Below are positions 1 through 8,451 of a stretch of DNA of 64,000 bases, piece by piece; the first letter of the stretch is position 1; each line of letters starts with the position of its first letter. The DNA is taken from assembly GCA_963669315.1 (NCBI GenBank), contig OY770021.1:2232001-2296000 (forward strand), in the 5' to 3' direction. The notes below the pieces were generated by a model. The model searched no databases. It worked only from the letters and a program-made list of their open reading frames with translations, and was not told the DNA's origin. This stretch comes from SZUA-547 sp963669315. GTDB lineage: Bacteria; Pseudomonadota; Alphaproteobacteria; Rhodobacterales; Rhodobacteraceae. The position numbers and the translations under genes are program-made.

Positions 1-125
1 TCCTTCCAAAGCAGCCAGCCGACAACAGCAGAGCCGGTCACGGCGACCAGCACGCCAGCAAGGCGGCGGTTGCGGCGCGCAAGCCGGTTGGAAAAGCCGT
101 CGTAGAGATCAGCGGCGAGGCTCAT
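1..125 (-). CDS. N-terminus of a small membrane protein (partial)
   Basis: The reading frame starts at ATG 125 on the minus strand and runs off the left edge. The visible 41 residues begin MSLAADLYDGFSNRLARRN, an amphipathic start followed by a basic stretch. A hydrophobic segment (about residues 24-39, VLVAVTGSAVVGWLLW) looks like one membrane helix. I do not recognise the family. The gene is divergent from the coiled-coil gene at 224 with about 100 bases between them. Confidence 0.4.
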   Translation of the reverse strand, partial: MSLAADLYDGFSNRLARRNRRLAGVLVAVTGSAVVGWLLWK

Positions 126-223
126 GGTAGGCGAGTGGGGACTCTCATTGTTTCGTGCAAGCGGTCGCGAAATCGAGCAAATGGCGTATTGTGTGAGTCG
201 TCGAATTGTCGGGCGGTGAATTT

Positions 224-628
224 ATGACAGGGTCAATCTTGGCGGACATATGGTTCGTCTTCCTAGCAGTCTCTCCGTTAGTAGCGCTTGTTTTTCTGTT
301 TCTTTGGCTCAAGCGCAAAGCTGAGCTAAAGGCGGCTCTTGAAGAGTTTAAGAAGCGAGAAGCAGACCTGACCGGAAAGTTAGAGGTCGCCGAAAGCGAA
401 AGGCGCCAGTTGGAACAGCGGTTCTCGGAACGCCTGGACATTGAAGCGGAAGCGCGGAATGCGCGAGTAGAACGCGATCGGATCGAGACCGAAATCTCTG
501 ACTTGCAGTCGCTCTACGAGGAAAGACGACGAGCTTACGACCGCCTACTAGAGCAAGTGGCGGCCTTCGAAGAGCAGTCCGTCCCCACGCAAATAGAAGA
601 AGATGACGCGCCCCCAAAAGAGAACTGA
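224..628 (+). CDS. membrane-anchored coiled-coil protein, unknown function
   Basis: The predicted 134-residue protein has one N-terminal hydrophobic helix (about residues 5-27, WFVFLAVSPLVALVFLFLWL) and then a charged, Leu/Glu/Lys/Arg-rich region to about residue 120 with coiled-coil character. The tail is acidic. I chose ATG 224 over an in-frame TTG at 206 because the TTG lacks a good ribosome site; the site before 224 is also weak. The layout resembles small inner-membrane scaffolds, but no family was recognised. It stands alone, with neighbours in the other orientation or far away. Confidence 0.5.
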   Translation: MTGSILADIWFVFLAVSPLVALVFLFLWLKRKAELKAALEEFKKREADLTGKLEVAESERRQLEQRFSERLDIEAEARNARVERDRIETEISDLQSLYEERRRAYDRLLEQVAAFEEQSVPTQIEEDDAPPKEN

Positions 629-807
629 GGGATAGGTAGAGCTTCGCGCGCTGCGAAGCCCTCGGGCTGCCCCTCTCCCGATTAATGGTGAAAATTGCAT
701 CAGAACTCAGGCGCGCCTCGAAGCAACCACAAGGGCCACTGCCAATTTACGTTGACGTAATGTGATTTATCCGACTACCGCTAGCAGATCAGTTGGCGGA
801 GGGTGAA

Positions 808-1098
808 TTGCGAATTGTTGTGCTCTTGATTGGATTGGTGGCGTCGTCACCTGCTGTAGCCTTGACCGGGGAGGAGGCGGAGGCGATTCTCACGAGGTAT
901 TGCGTCTCCCAATTGGGTTTGACGCAGGATGGCTGCGAATGTTCGTCGCGGGTCTATCGGGAAGAGATGGGCGACGCCGAGTTCATAGCGACGACTGACG
1001 CGCTTAGAATAACGAATTCAGGAAATGCGCCTGTACCCGTCGATCAGGTCAAGGGCGCGCGCGCAGACAGGCGCGCTGTCATGGAGTGTGGTCGCTAG
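808..1098 (+). CDS. small secreted protein, unknown function
   Basis: Translation from TTG 808 gives about 96 residues with a signal peptide (hydrophobic IVVLLIGLVASSP, likely cleavage after AVA). The mature part holds cysteines in a CVSQLGLTQDGCECSSR context and one near the C-terminus (MECGR), consistent with a small disulfide-bonded periplasmic protein. TTG 808 is preferred over TTG 793 because GGAGGG at 798-803 sits four bases upstream of it and the signal peptide then starts cleanly. Family not recognised. No operon partner is visible. Confidence 0.45.
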   Translation: MRIVVLLIGLVASSPAVALTGEEAEAILTRYCVSQLGLTQDGCECSSRVYREEMGDAEFIATTDALRITNSGNAPVPVDQVKGARADRRAVMECGR

Positions 1099-1371
1099 CC
1101 GCACATTAGATTTAGATCCTCACCTCGAAAACGGGTCACCCGTCTCGGCCTTCACAATAGACTGCCCAGGACGCCCGTTGCGGCAGCAAATGCGGCACCG
1201 AAAGCGCGGCGTAGCGCGTCCAGCTGCAGGCCCTCAGCGCTTCTCACGCGCCCTGTATGTCCGCACCACGGGCAGTCGCAGTAGAGATATCGTATAGGCG
1301 CAGGAGATCGGGCGGCATGGCCGCGCTGCAGCACGGCCGCAAAAGCAGGCGTCAAGGTGTGCAGGGCCACG
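1099..1371. other. no gene seen
   Basis: This stretch has only short overlapping open frames without ribosome sites or recognisable products. It lies between the small secreted protein and the 3' end of the deaminase-like gene. Confidence 0.4.
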
Positions 1372-1833
1372 TTATCGGCACAGCTGCGGCGCTCCAGCGG
1401 AGTTCGCGTTTCGGCCATGGATCATCGCACCGATTCTCGCCCAATAAGCTGCTGCCTCGCACATCGGGCAAGGGCGCGAAGACGAATACATTGTCGCTCC
1501 TGACAGATCGCGGCTGGTCAATCGCCTCGTCGCATCTCGGATCGCCGACATCTCCGCATGGCCTGTTGGATCGTGGTCTTGGACAACCCGGCTCGGCGAT
1601 TGCCCGATAATGAGGCCATCGCGGACGATTATCGCGCCATACGCCTGGTCGCCCAGATCGACCGCCAGCTGGCGCATTTCGAAGGCCCTATCGATGAATG
1701 CTGCTTCACGGGGCTCCCGTGGTTGGGGGTTGGGGACTGTCGCTCTATCATTGTGGCGCGCAACCGCATCACGTCGTGTGTCGAGCCACAGAGCGGCCGA
1801 GCCGGTAGCGACCAGGAACAGTCGCCTCGGCAT
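1372..1833 (-). CDS. cytidine/deoxycytidylate deaminase-fold zinc deaminase, possibly exported
   Basis: The 153-residue product shows the zinc signature of the CMP/dCMP-deaminase superfamily: GHAEMSAIRDA (His ligand and catalytic Glu) and, about 30 residues later, RPCPMCEAAAYWARI (two Cys ligands). These families deaminate cytosine, guanine or tRNA-adenosine; the substrate cannot be told here. The open frame continues upstream without homology, so ATG 1833 was chosen. The start MPRRLFLVATGSAALW resembles a short Tat-type signal, which would be odd for a deaminase. The C-terminus ends soon after the fold core and may be truncated; the surroundings are full of remnants. Confidence 0.55.
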   Translation of the reverse strand: MPRRLFLVATGSAALWLDTRRDAVARHNDRATVPNPQPREPREAAFIDRAFEMRQLAVDLGDQAYGAIIVRDGLIIGQSPSRVVQDHDPTGHAEMSAIRDATRRLTSRDLSGATMYSSSRPCPMCEAAAYWARIGAMIHGRNANSAGAPQLCR

Positions 1834-1907
1834 TGATCGATTCTGCGCCTCTAAACCAGCGCTGTCTGAACTTCTACCCACGCGCACAAGCACCTCCGGA
1901 ACAGAGG

Positions 1908-2110
1908 ATACCACGCTTCGTACATTTGATCTTGGCGCGGACGGAGAGCGGGATGGCGTCGGCGCGGGAGACGGCCTTGTTGATAGCCTGTTTGAAGGCG
2001 CCCGTTGCTTCTGCGGTGTTGGCGGCAAAGCCTTTAGGACGACCGGGGCCGGGGTTTTCGGAAACACTGTTTCCATTATTCCGCCGCGTCTCCCAAAGCT
2101 GGCGAGAATT
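1908..2110 (-). pseudogene. ParB-like fragment, copy 1
   Basis: On the minus strand the frame reads QLWETRRNNGNSV, then GRPKGFAANTAEATGAF and AINKAVSRADAIPLSVRAK. This is the HTH stretch that follows the ParB N-terminal domain in plasmid and phage ParB-like proteins. Only about 65 residues are recognisable, with no start and no N-terminal domain. A second, better preserved copy lies at about 42160-42375. Confidence 0.5.
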
Positions 2111-2207
2111 GCTCTTAGATTGGCGCAAAATCACAAGTCCCGTTTCTACGTATCTGTATCGTCGCAACACGGGTATCTGACCCGGTTCTGAAATGAGGAG
2201 GACTATG

Positions 2208-2408
2208 ATGAGACCGTTACAGCTCAAAGCAGACGCTTCGACCGCTAAAACTTCTCGCGCACCATGGTCACCTTTCGATGAGTATTTCGCGACAGTCGCT
2301 GCCGAAGAGTTACTTGAGCACCTTGACGAAACGCCGTTGAACCCGGAAGCAAAGCGCGCCGCCAATGCGCTTGCAGAAGCAATTGGCTACAGACGCGGGC
2401 TCAACTGA
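2208..2408 (+). CDS. small hypothetical protein
   Basis: A 66-residue soluble protein, mixed acidic and basic, ending ALAEAIGYRRGLN. A strong ribosome site, GAGGAGG at 2195-2201, precedes tandem ATG codons at 2205 and 2208; spacing favours 2208. No transmembrane segment, signal or known motif is visible. The strong ribosome site is the main reason to believe it is translated. It lies between two remnants. Confidence 0.5.
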   Translation: MRPLQLKADASTAKTSRAPWSPFDEYFATVAAEELLEHLDETPLNPEAKRAANALAEAIGYRRGLN

Positions 2409-2474
2409 TGCAGCGTCGTCGGATTAAAGTGTGAAATCGGTAATCCCCGGCCTCCCAGAGGCTGTTTTCCGTTA

Positions 2475-2605
2475 TTAGCTGAAGGCCCCAACTACCCCGC
2501 CAACTATCTGAATGGCGACTGCGATGCCAATAATCTCCGGGCTGCGTTGACAGGCCCATCCCTCAGCGCGCGTTTGACCTGCCCCCCCAAGGCTCCCTCA
2601 TTCAT
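2475..2605 (-). pseudogene. degraded small membrane protein, paralogue of the gene at 42802
   Basis: On the minus strand one frame reads RAEGWACQRSPEIIGIAVAI and ends VGGVVGAFS. This matches RAEGWACQRSLEIVGIVVAI of the intact 45-residue protein at 42802-42939. The only plausible ATG (2605) is out of frame with it; a run of seven C at 2582-2588 between them is the likely frameshift site. The predicted product would be a single-pass membrane peptide. Confidence 0.4.
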
Positions 2606-2660
2606 AACGAGAGTTTGCGGGTTTGGTTTTCATATTCTTCGTGATCGTTTAGGGCAAGCG

Positions 2661-3127
2661 TGTAGATGGCGCCTGTAAATCCGACCACTGGAGCGGCGGG
2701 ATGATCCTGCTGCGGGCGGCTTAATATCCCGCCACGTGGAAGTCTGGGAATCGTTGAGGCGGTTTCGAGGCGAGGATGTACGGGTTGGAGATTTATCATC
2801 GCGTCCGGCGGGCGGTTCTGCGCGACGGGATGAGCGAACGGGCTGCTGCGCTGGCTTTCGGGGTCGACCGTGGGACGATCTCGAAGATGCTGACGTTCTC
2901 CGAACCGCCTGGTTATCGGCTGAAGTCGCAGAGGCCACGCAGCCGGATGGACGCGCACGCGGAGTTTGTCGACCAGATCCTGATCTCGGACCGGGAGGTT
3001 CCGAAGAAGCAGCGACACACGGTGCGGCGGATCTTCGAGCGTCTGCGAGATGAGCGCGGGTTCGAGGGCGGGTATCCGCATCTGCCCGTCTCCGCCGTCG
3101 CGGCGACCAACCCGGCCGACTACATGG
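2661..3127 (+). mobile_element. IS21-family fragment A (left end, internally deleted)
   Basis: The left terminus TGTAGATGGCGCC at 2661 matches the left end of the larger copy at 42159 read in reverse. The fragment carries the start of istA joined directly to its last codons, losing more than a kilobase. At 3128 it is interrupted by the right terminus of a second IS21 copy, so the two are nested. Confidence 0.75.
2776..3126 (+). pseudogene. istA: istA transposase remnant
   Basis: Translation starts MYGLEIYHRVRRAVLRDGMS, the N-terminal HTH region of the IS21 transposase, and stays homologous to the 41337-42044 copy until the residues GFEGGY. It then jumps to PHLPVSAVAATNPADYM, the extreme C-terminus of the same protein. 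The DDE core is missing, so the product cannot be an active transposase. Both halves closely match the copy at 40491-42044. Confidence 0.75.
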
Positions 3128-3477
3128 TGTCAATGGCGCCCGAACTTCCGTCCAGTTGGGCGCCCGAACACCCGGCCAGCTGAGTGGATCGGTCTGATCC
3201 AGCGCCAAGGGCGCGCTGACCGTCAAGAGTCAGAGCGCGCCCGTGGTTGAGCCGGGGAGTTGTTCAGATGGCTTTGCGAGCCCGGCTTTGCGCCAGGCGG
3301 TAGGACCGGCCGTTCATCTCAAGAATATGGACATGGTGGGTGAGCCTGTCGAGAAGGGCTCCTGTGAGGCGTTCTTCGCCGAGGATCGAGGTCCATTCGT
3401 CGAAGGGCAAGTTCGAGGTGATGATGGTGGCGCCGCGTTCGTAGCGCTGGCTGATCAACTCGAACAGCAGTTCTGCG
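3128..3477 (-). mobile_element. IS21-family fragment B (right end with istB 3' part)
   Basis: The 350 bases match 39588-39937 base for base except for a few substitutions. The fragment starts with the right terminus TGTCAATGGCGCC and contains on the minus strand the last 64 codons of istB (about 3264-3458, ending RLAQSRARKAI). Homology stops abruptly at 3477, where a truncated flippase frame begins. Confidence 0.8.
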
Positions 3478-3775
3478 TTATGTACTCATCACCGCACTAA
3501 ACTTAGGCGTGCTAATGTTGCTTCTTCCTGGCCTTGACCCGCTGCCGCTCATCGCGGCTTTCCCGCTAATTCTGCTAGTGATGTCTTTACCGTTTTTGCC
3601 TGCAGGGCTGGGAGTAGCGGAGGTGACTTGGGCCAGCACGCTTCTGATACAGGGCGTTGGCGCCGCCGCCGCAGCTGAAGCCGCGCTATCCCTGCGGATC
3701 GTTACAATCGGCGGGTTTCTTCTAGCCTACCCAATCCTTGTGTTAGCTGGTCGTGGAAAGTCTCAGAACACGTAG
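3478..3775 (+). pseudogene. flippase-like membrane protein (UPF0104 / LPG-synthase TM type), 5' truncated
   Basis: The open frame enters from the IS21 boundary and encodes about 98 hydrophobic residues with LPLIAAFPLILLVMSLPFLP and PAGLGVAEVTWASTLL, typical of the C-terminal part of the flippase-like domain family. This family often accompanies polyprenyl-phosphate glycosyltransferases and may move lipid-linked sugars. A full protein would be roughly 300 residues, so the 5' two thirds are gone, removed where IS21 fragment B ends. It converges with the glycosyltransferase operon, overlapping its last gene by 13 bases. Confidence 0.6.
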
Positions 3776-5211
3776 ACGCCACTGAACAACGGCACGCGTT
3801 CAGGCGCTACCTCATTCCCCGCCTTCAAGCGCCGGGGCAAGCGGATATTGGTAGGCCCGTAGAGGTACCCCGTTTCAAGTGTTTCGGAAATCAGCGGGGA
3901 TAGAGCATCTGTGCGATAGCTTTCGATCACCAGCGTCGGCTCCTGCGCCCGCAGAGCCCGCACCAGAGGTGTTTTTTCGCCTTCTGCCAAAACCCGCCGA
4001 ACTCGTTCGGCATCCAGCCAGATGCGCGGCTCCATTCGACGTGATGGGATCATCCCGATGCCATCAAAATAGGTTTCATCCGGACCAAGCATCCCCTCCG
4101 CTGTCTGAATAAGGGCAAATTGCGCGTGATTATCGTGTCGAAAATACTGCACGTTGCGAACAAAGCTTTGCGCTGTAATCACCAACACTAGAACCGCGAC
4201 CAATACAGTCCCACCGCGCTGTCCAGCCAACCAGCGCAATGCGAGCGCGCCGTACATTGCTAGGAACGGCAGCGCGGTGGCGAAAGTATAAGGCCAGGGT
4301 TGGTTATGGGTATAGACCAGCGTGGCCGCCACCAAAGCGTGGATCAGCCCAATGCGCGCTGCTCCATGTTCACGTGCGACCGTTACCGTGGCGTAACACA
4401 GCCCAACAACAATAAGTCCGTAGCTAACTGCATTACGCTCCAAAGTTTGCCAGATGAAGTAGCTCAGTCCCTCGTAGTAGCCACCACCTTCCAGCGCCAA
4501 CTCCATCGGACCCAGAAAAAGCAAGCGCAAGACCTCCTGCGCAGCTGTGCCACCAAGGCCGACAGCGTAGAGCGCAATGGCCGCAAACCAGCCTACGACC
4601 AGCAAAGCGCCACGTCGCAACGAAGCGGTGATTTGGCGAGCCGCCAGCGCATCGACCACCATCCCAACGCCAAGCGCGAAGTTGAAATAGACCGCCTTCT
4701 GCGTGGTGACGAAGGCGAACCCACAAAGCAGACCCGCGAGCAGAACCGTTCGAGCACGATCGGCCCCATAGCGGACCACATACAGAAGCGCAGTTGCCGA
4801 AAAGAGCACCGCCAGCGGCTCTGAACGCAAGCGAAAGCTTCGTTCGGCGAAGGAACTTATCGAGAGCAACAACGCAATCGCCAGAAGCGCAGTAAGTTGG
4901 TCATGGCCTTGGGCGCGCACCAGCATGTAGATGACCCATACAAGCGCTAGCGCCAAAAAAGCAGTCGATAGTCGGCCTGCCATCAACGTCGAAACAGCAT
5001 CCCAACCGACAGCGTGCGGAATTTCGAAGAAGAGCGCATAGCCAACAGCCTTGGCGGGCCAGATTGAGTCAAAAATACCGTCGAAGAGATAGACCGGCTG
5101 GCTAAAGTGCCAGAATTCATCCATTACGAACCGCGTGTTCAGCGCCAGACCGATGAGGATGAATGCCTTCAGCGCAACATAGACATGAATGGCGTGAAGG
5201 GACCGTTCCAT
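3763..5211 (-). CDS. GT-C type polytopic glycosyltransferase-like membrane protein
   Basis: The 482-residue protein has around ten predicted membrane helices and a short N-terminal motif NTRFVMDEFWH. An acidic pair in the first periplasmic loop is characteristic of GT-C enzymes (PMT/ArnT/dolichyl-phosphate-mannose mannosyltransferase type), which use polyprenyl-phosphate sugars. The C-terminal roughly 120 residues are soluble, probably periplasmic. It is the last gene of a three-gene minus-strand operon and follows the GT2 gene by only three bases. Inferred role: transfer of a sugar made lipid-linked by the upstream enzyme. The acceptor is unknown. Confidence 0.65.
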   Translation of the reverse strand: MERSLHAIHVYVALKAFILIGLALNTRFVMDEFWHFSQPVYLFDGIFDSIWPAKAVGYALFFEIPHAVGWDAVSTLMAGRLSTAFLALALVWVIYMLVRAQGHDQLTALLAIALLLSISSFAERSFRLRSEPLAVLFSATALLYVVRYGADRARTVLLAGLLCGFAFVTTQKAVYFNFALGVGMVVDALAARQITASLRRGALLVVGWFAAIALYAVGLGGTAAQEVLRLLFLGPMELALEGGGYYEGLSYFIWQTLERNAVSYGLIVVGLCYATVTVAREHGAARIGLIHALVAATLVYTHNQPWPYTFATALPFLAMYGALALRWLAGQRGGTVLVAVLVLVITAQSFVRNVQYFRHDNHAQFALIQTAEGMLGPDETYFDGIGMIPSRRMEPRIWLDAERVRRVLAEGEKTPLVRALRAQEPTLVIESYRTDALSPLISETLETGYLYGPTNIRLPRRLKAGNEVAPERVPLFSGVYVF

Positions 5212-5214
5212 GGC

Positions 5215-6159
5215 TCAATCTCGGCGGACAACCAGCCGCAATCGCGGTAGTACCCGCGCCACAAGCTGCGTGTTGCGAAAAAATGCAGGCCAGCGCGTTG
5301 GACCCAGCGCCAGAATACACCAAAGCGCCTGAGCCAATCTGGCGCTACTCTTGTGATAAGCTGTCGCAAGCGCAAGGTTCACCAAGTTTGAAGCATTGGT
5401 CATCTGCCGCACACGCGCGAAGTCAGCATCGGGCAGGTCGGGTAAATATCGGTTGGGCGGTTCATTAAGCTGGCGCCAAAAGCCGTCGGAATCGCGCGAA
5501 CCACGCACAGTCTGCGACCCTGAATGGACACGAAAATCAGCAGCGAGACGAGGATGCCAGCCCACGCCTTTTCGGGCTAGACGCAACCATAGTTCCCAAT
5601 CCGCAGTATACCATAGGCTTTCGTCCAAACCGCCGTCGGCCAATGCGGCGCTACGGCGGAGCAGCGTGGCCGGCAACACGATGGTGTTCTGCACTAGGAG
5701 TGCCTTCAGCGCTTCTTCTGCAGGCACTATTCGCATCGCGGCACCAAATGGCGGCGCCAACCGCCCCACGCGCCGGGAATGGGCGTCGATCAGCCTACCA
5801 CCGTGTGCCCAGAGGTCGACCTCAGGCATAGCCTTCACCATCTGCCGCAGTAATACTGCGCGGCCTTCTTCCCAAAGGTCGTCCTGATGCAACATGGCGA
5901 TCAACGGCGCTGCCGCCTCTCGCATGCCTAGGTTGGTATTGGCACACCATCCTGTGCTGTTTGGGTTTTCGATAATCCGAAGAGGAAGTCGCGCCTTAGC
6001 GTCGTCCAGGATGGCCCTGCTGTCGTCGGTGGAGCCTTGATCAACCGCGATGATTTCCAGACCATCGCTCTGCCCCTCTAAAGACGCCAGCGACTGCCCC
6101 AATGTGGCCGCGCCATTGAAAATTGGCATCACGACGGAAAGCCAAGGGGCGTCGTTCAT
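5215..6159 (-). CDS. family 2 glycosyltransferase
   Basis: A 314-residue GT2 (GT-A fold) enzyme. It opens WLSVVMPIFNGAATLGQSL, followed by AVDQGSTDDSRAIL and the metal-binding HQDDLWEEG, then a Trp-rich acceptor region (WYTADWELWLRLARKG). The frame is open far upstream but without homology. ATG 6159 has GAGG at good spacing, while ATG 6174 overlaps the upstream stop as ATGA; I prefer 6159. Middle gene of the operon; a cytoplasmic enzyme acting on nucleotide sugars. Sugar and acceptor unknown. Confidence 0.75.
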   Translation of the reverse strand: MNDAPWLSVVMPIFNGAATLGQSLASLEGQSDGLEIIAVDQGSTDDSRAILDDAKARLPLRIIENPNSTGWCANTNLGMREAAAPLIAMLHQDDLWEEGRAVLLRQMVKAMPEVDLWAHGGRLIDAHSRRVGRLAPPFGAAMRIVPAEEALKALLVQNTIVLPATLLRRSAALADGGLDESLWYTADWELWLRLARKGVGWHPRLAADFRVHSGSQTVRGSRDSDGFWRQLNEPPNRYLPDLPDADFARVRQMTNASNLVNLALATAYHKSSARLAQALWCILALGPTRWPAFFRNTQLVARVLPRLRLVVRRD

Positions 6160-6170
6160 CTCGGTGGGCC

Positions 6171-7367
6171 TCATTGCGGTGCATGGTTCAGCCGGTTGCC
6201 AGAAACGATCGACAAAAGAAAGCCCGTGAAGGCCAGCTGCACACCAATGACCATAGCAGTAGATGCCGCCATCAGATCGCGGGTCGCATCCAAAGAGCCA
6301 AAATCCGATCCGATCCATCCCACCGTGATCGCCAATGCCCAGACTAGGCCGATCAGCATCAACCCAAGGCCGCCTAGCAGCCAGTGATAGAGCGCCGACC
6401 ACCCAAGAAACCGTCCCACAGCACCGGTCGGTTTGCGTAGCCCTTCGCGGTAGGCTTGGGCCATTGCAATCAACCCCAGGCCCGCAATCTGCACAGACAG
6501 CATTAGAAAGGCGCTGGCCACAACCGCCCAGTGGTCGCCGAAGACAAAGCCTGCGATAGGCACCATTTCGCGGCCCGACACCACTAGTGCGGTCAGCACC
6601 GCAAAACCGGCTGCGAAAAGAAGCGCTGCTGGCAGCATGAATAGCCAAGTCGGACAAAGCATTAGCATAAAGAAGAGATGCCGAAAACCGTCTCGCCATG
6701 GATTGAGGTGCGGTGGTCGCTCTCTCCCATCAGGCGAGAGCGTGACTGGAACCTCGGCAATGTCGAGCTTCATGATTGCCGCCTTCAGCACCATCTCCGA
6801 GGCAAACTCCATGCCCGTTGAAGACAGGCTCATCTTCTGAAATGCAGAGCGGGTCAGAGCCCGCAACCCGCAGTGTGCGTCGTTCACATGCGTGCCGGTA
6901 AGCACCCGTAGCAACCACGACAATGCAGGATTTCCGATATAGCGATTTTTCCACGGCATTGCGCCGTCCCGGATCTCACCTAAAAAACGCGAGCCCATAC
7001 ACACATCCGCGCCTTCCTCCAATTTGCCGATCATTGGCAACGCCTCGGTGAAGTCGTAGGACATATCGCTGTCGCCCATCACGAGGTACTTGCCGCGCGC
7101 TGCCTGAAAACCGCCCTGAAGCGCCGCGCCATAGCCCTTTGCGGGCACCTCGACAACGCGGGCCCCGGCTGCCTGCGCGATCCCTTGGCTGCCATCGGTA
7201 GATCCATTATCGGCAATAACCACCTCGCCGGTCAGACCATACGTCGCCTCTATCATTCGCAGCGCCTTCTGCGCTTGGGTTACGCATGCAGCGAGAGTCG
7301 CGCTCTCATTTAGGCACGGCATTACAATTGAAACGGACAAAACATTCACTTCCATGTCGGAGTCCAA
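6171..7367 (-). CDS. polyprenyl-phosphate glycosyltransferase (DPM1/GT2 type) with C-terminal membrane helices
   Basis: The 398-residue protein begins with a GT2 domain (residues about 10-230): VSIVMPCLNESATL, VVIADNGSTDGS, and the DxD region VMGDSDMSYDF. Four hydrophobic segments follow (about 235-390), as in dolichol-phosphate-glucose/mannose synthases that charge a polyprenyl phosphate on the cytoplasmic face. It is the first gene of the operon. Its product would feed the GT-C protein two genes downstream, with the flippase gene (now truncated) once next door. Known for the family: NDP-sugar plus polyprenyl-P gives polyprenyl-P-sugar. The specific sugar is not determined. Confidence 0.75.
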   Translation of the reverse strand: MDSDMEVNVLSVSIVMPCLNESATLAACVTQAQKALRMIEATYGLTGEVVIADNGSTDGSQGIAQAAGARVVEVPAKGYGAALQGGFQAARGKYLVMGDSDMSYDFTEALPMIGKLEEGADVCMGSRFLGEIRDGAMPWKNRYIGNPALSWLLRVLTGTHVNDAHCGLRALTRSAFQKMSLSSTGMEFASEMVLKAAIMKLDIAEVPVTLSPDGRERPPHLNPWRDGFRHLFFMLMLCPTWLFMLPAALLFAAGFAVLTALVVSGREMVPIAGFVFGDHWAVVASAFLMLSVQIAGLGLIAMAQAYREGLRKPTGAVGRFLGWSALYHWLLGGLGLMLIGLVWALAITVGWIGSDFGSLDATRDLMAASTAMVIGVQLAFTGFLLSIVSGNRLNHAPQ

Positions 7368-7581
7368 GGACTACATTATCGCTGTGATCTCACAAGACAT
7401 TATGATCAAAATTGGACGTGCTGACACAAGAAATGGAAATAGTTCCACGTGTGAAACGCAGCAGTGGCGCCGATGGACGCTGCGGAACAATAAACACCCG
7501 AAAGATAATCTCTCTCTTGGGTCAATCATCACGTCCAAGCTTCAAACCCGTTGCGCCGGCATAATCAAGAGAAGCCTTATC

Positions 7582-7860
7582 TGACTGGTCTATGTCGATT
7601 GTTGGTGCATGACCGGCCTGGGTTCCATCGGGACGATGGATTCTGGCACCAGCAGCCGATATCCTAAGGCGCTTTGAGGCTGATACGTGTTGTAGGCTTT
7701 CTCCACGCTTCGATGATGATCTGGGATTCCCTGAGCGAGTAGAAGATTTCCCGCTGGGCAACTCGTCTAGGAGCCGGGCGATGAGGCTCTCGACATTACC
7801 GTTCTCCCACGAGCTGCCTGGATCGATGCAAGCGGTCTTCGCGCCAACAGCAGCGATTCA
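7582..7860 (-). mobile_element. IS3-family remnant (3' end of orfB)
   Basis: Read in reverse, the sequence gives IAAVGAKTACIDPGSSWENG and VESLIARLLDELP. After a one-base shift it continues IFYSLRESQIIIEAW and LGYRLLVPESIVPMEPRPVM, the C-terminus of an IS3 transposase. The terminus TGACTGGTC at 7582 resembles the right end of the full IS3 copy at 11787. Frameshifted and 5' truncated, so inactive. Confidence 0.6.
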
Positions 7861-7930
7861 GTCATTCTAAACTCGGCCGTAAACGGCAATGTTCCAGCCT
7901 CAGCGATGACCTGATTTAAGCGCCGGCGTC

Positions 7931-8401
7931 TCACGGAGCTTTCCTTCGATTTGGGAAAATTGACCCGCCAGCACTTGAGAAGTGCTCAAGCCGTTGTCGG
8001 GGCCGGAGCCATGCCAAAGGCGTTAGCGACCGCTTTCGTGCGGAAACGTAGCGCAGTACTTCTCGACCGCCGCCGTCTGGGCCAGTCCATCCTGAAATAA
8101 GAACGTACACCGGCGTCTCGGAATAGCCGCGAAATGCGCTCAGATCGCCGACCGCGACCGCCAACTCAAACTTGCGGTCGCTATTGAGTAAGTCGCCCAG
8201 CAATTTCAAAACAATCGGGCTTTTCTCGATAATGCCGATGCGTGCCGTCTGAACTGCCCCGCATTGAGCACCCTGATGCTTGAATGACAGCAACGGGCGG
8301 ACTCGCTCTTCGCCGTCTTCAAACGCAAACCCAGGGCCGAGCGCTCGGATCTGGACCTCTCGCGGCTCCCGTCGGTCTGCGGTATAGTAATCTGCTTTCA
8401 A
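7931..8401 (-). pseudogene. response-regulator receiver-like remnant
   Basis: Inside a 156-residue open frame only a central stretch is family-like: ARIGIIEKSPIVLKLLGDLL and FELAVAVGDLSAF, which resemble the start of a CheY-like receiver of a LuxR-type regulator. The expected phosphoacceptor region appears as VLISGWTGPDGGGREVLRYV without a clear Asp, and no HTH domain follows. Probably a decayed regulator; it sits between two other remnants. It might instead be a small independent gene. Confidence 0.35.
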
Positions 8402-8451
8402 GGCGTATCTGGGTCAGCTAGCCAATTCAGTATTGGAACTGGGATCGTTGG

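Noticed and set aside
1610..2191. 193-codon plus-strand open frame
   Set aside because: It is antisense to the deaminase-like gene and the ParB-like remnant; residues are frame-shadow (Arg/Ser/Pro-rich).
5215..6699. Longer 494-residue start for the GT2 protein
   Set aside because: The extra 180 residues are antisense-like, overlap the upstream gene completely, and the GT2 domain begins at 6159.
7354..7584. 76-codon open frame upstream of the glycosyltransferase operon
   Set aside because: No ribosome site, atypical composition and overlap with the promoter region of the operon and the IS3 remnant.
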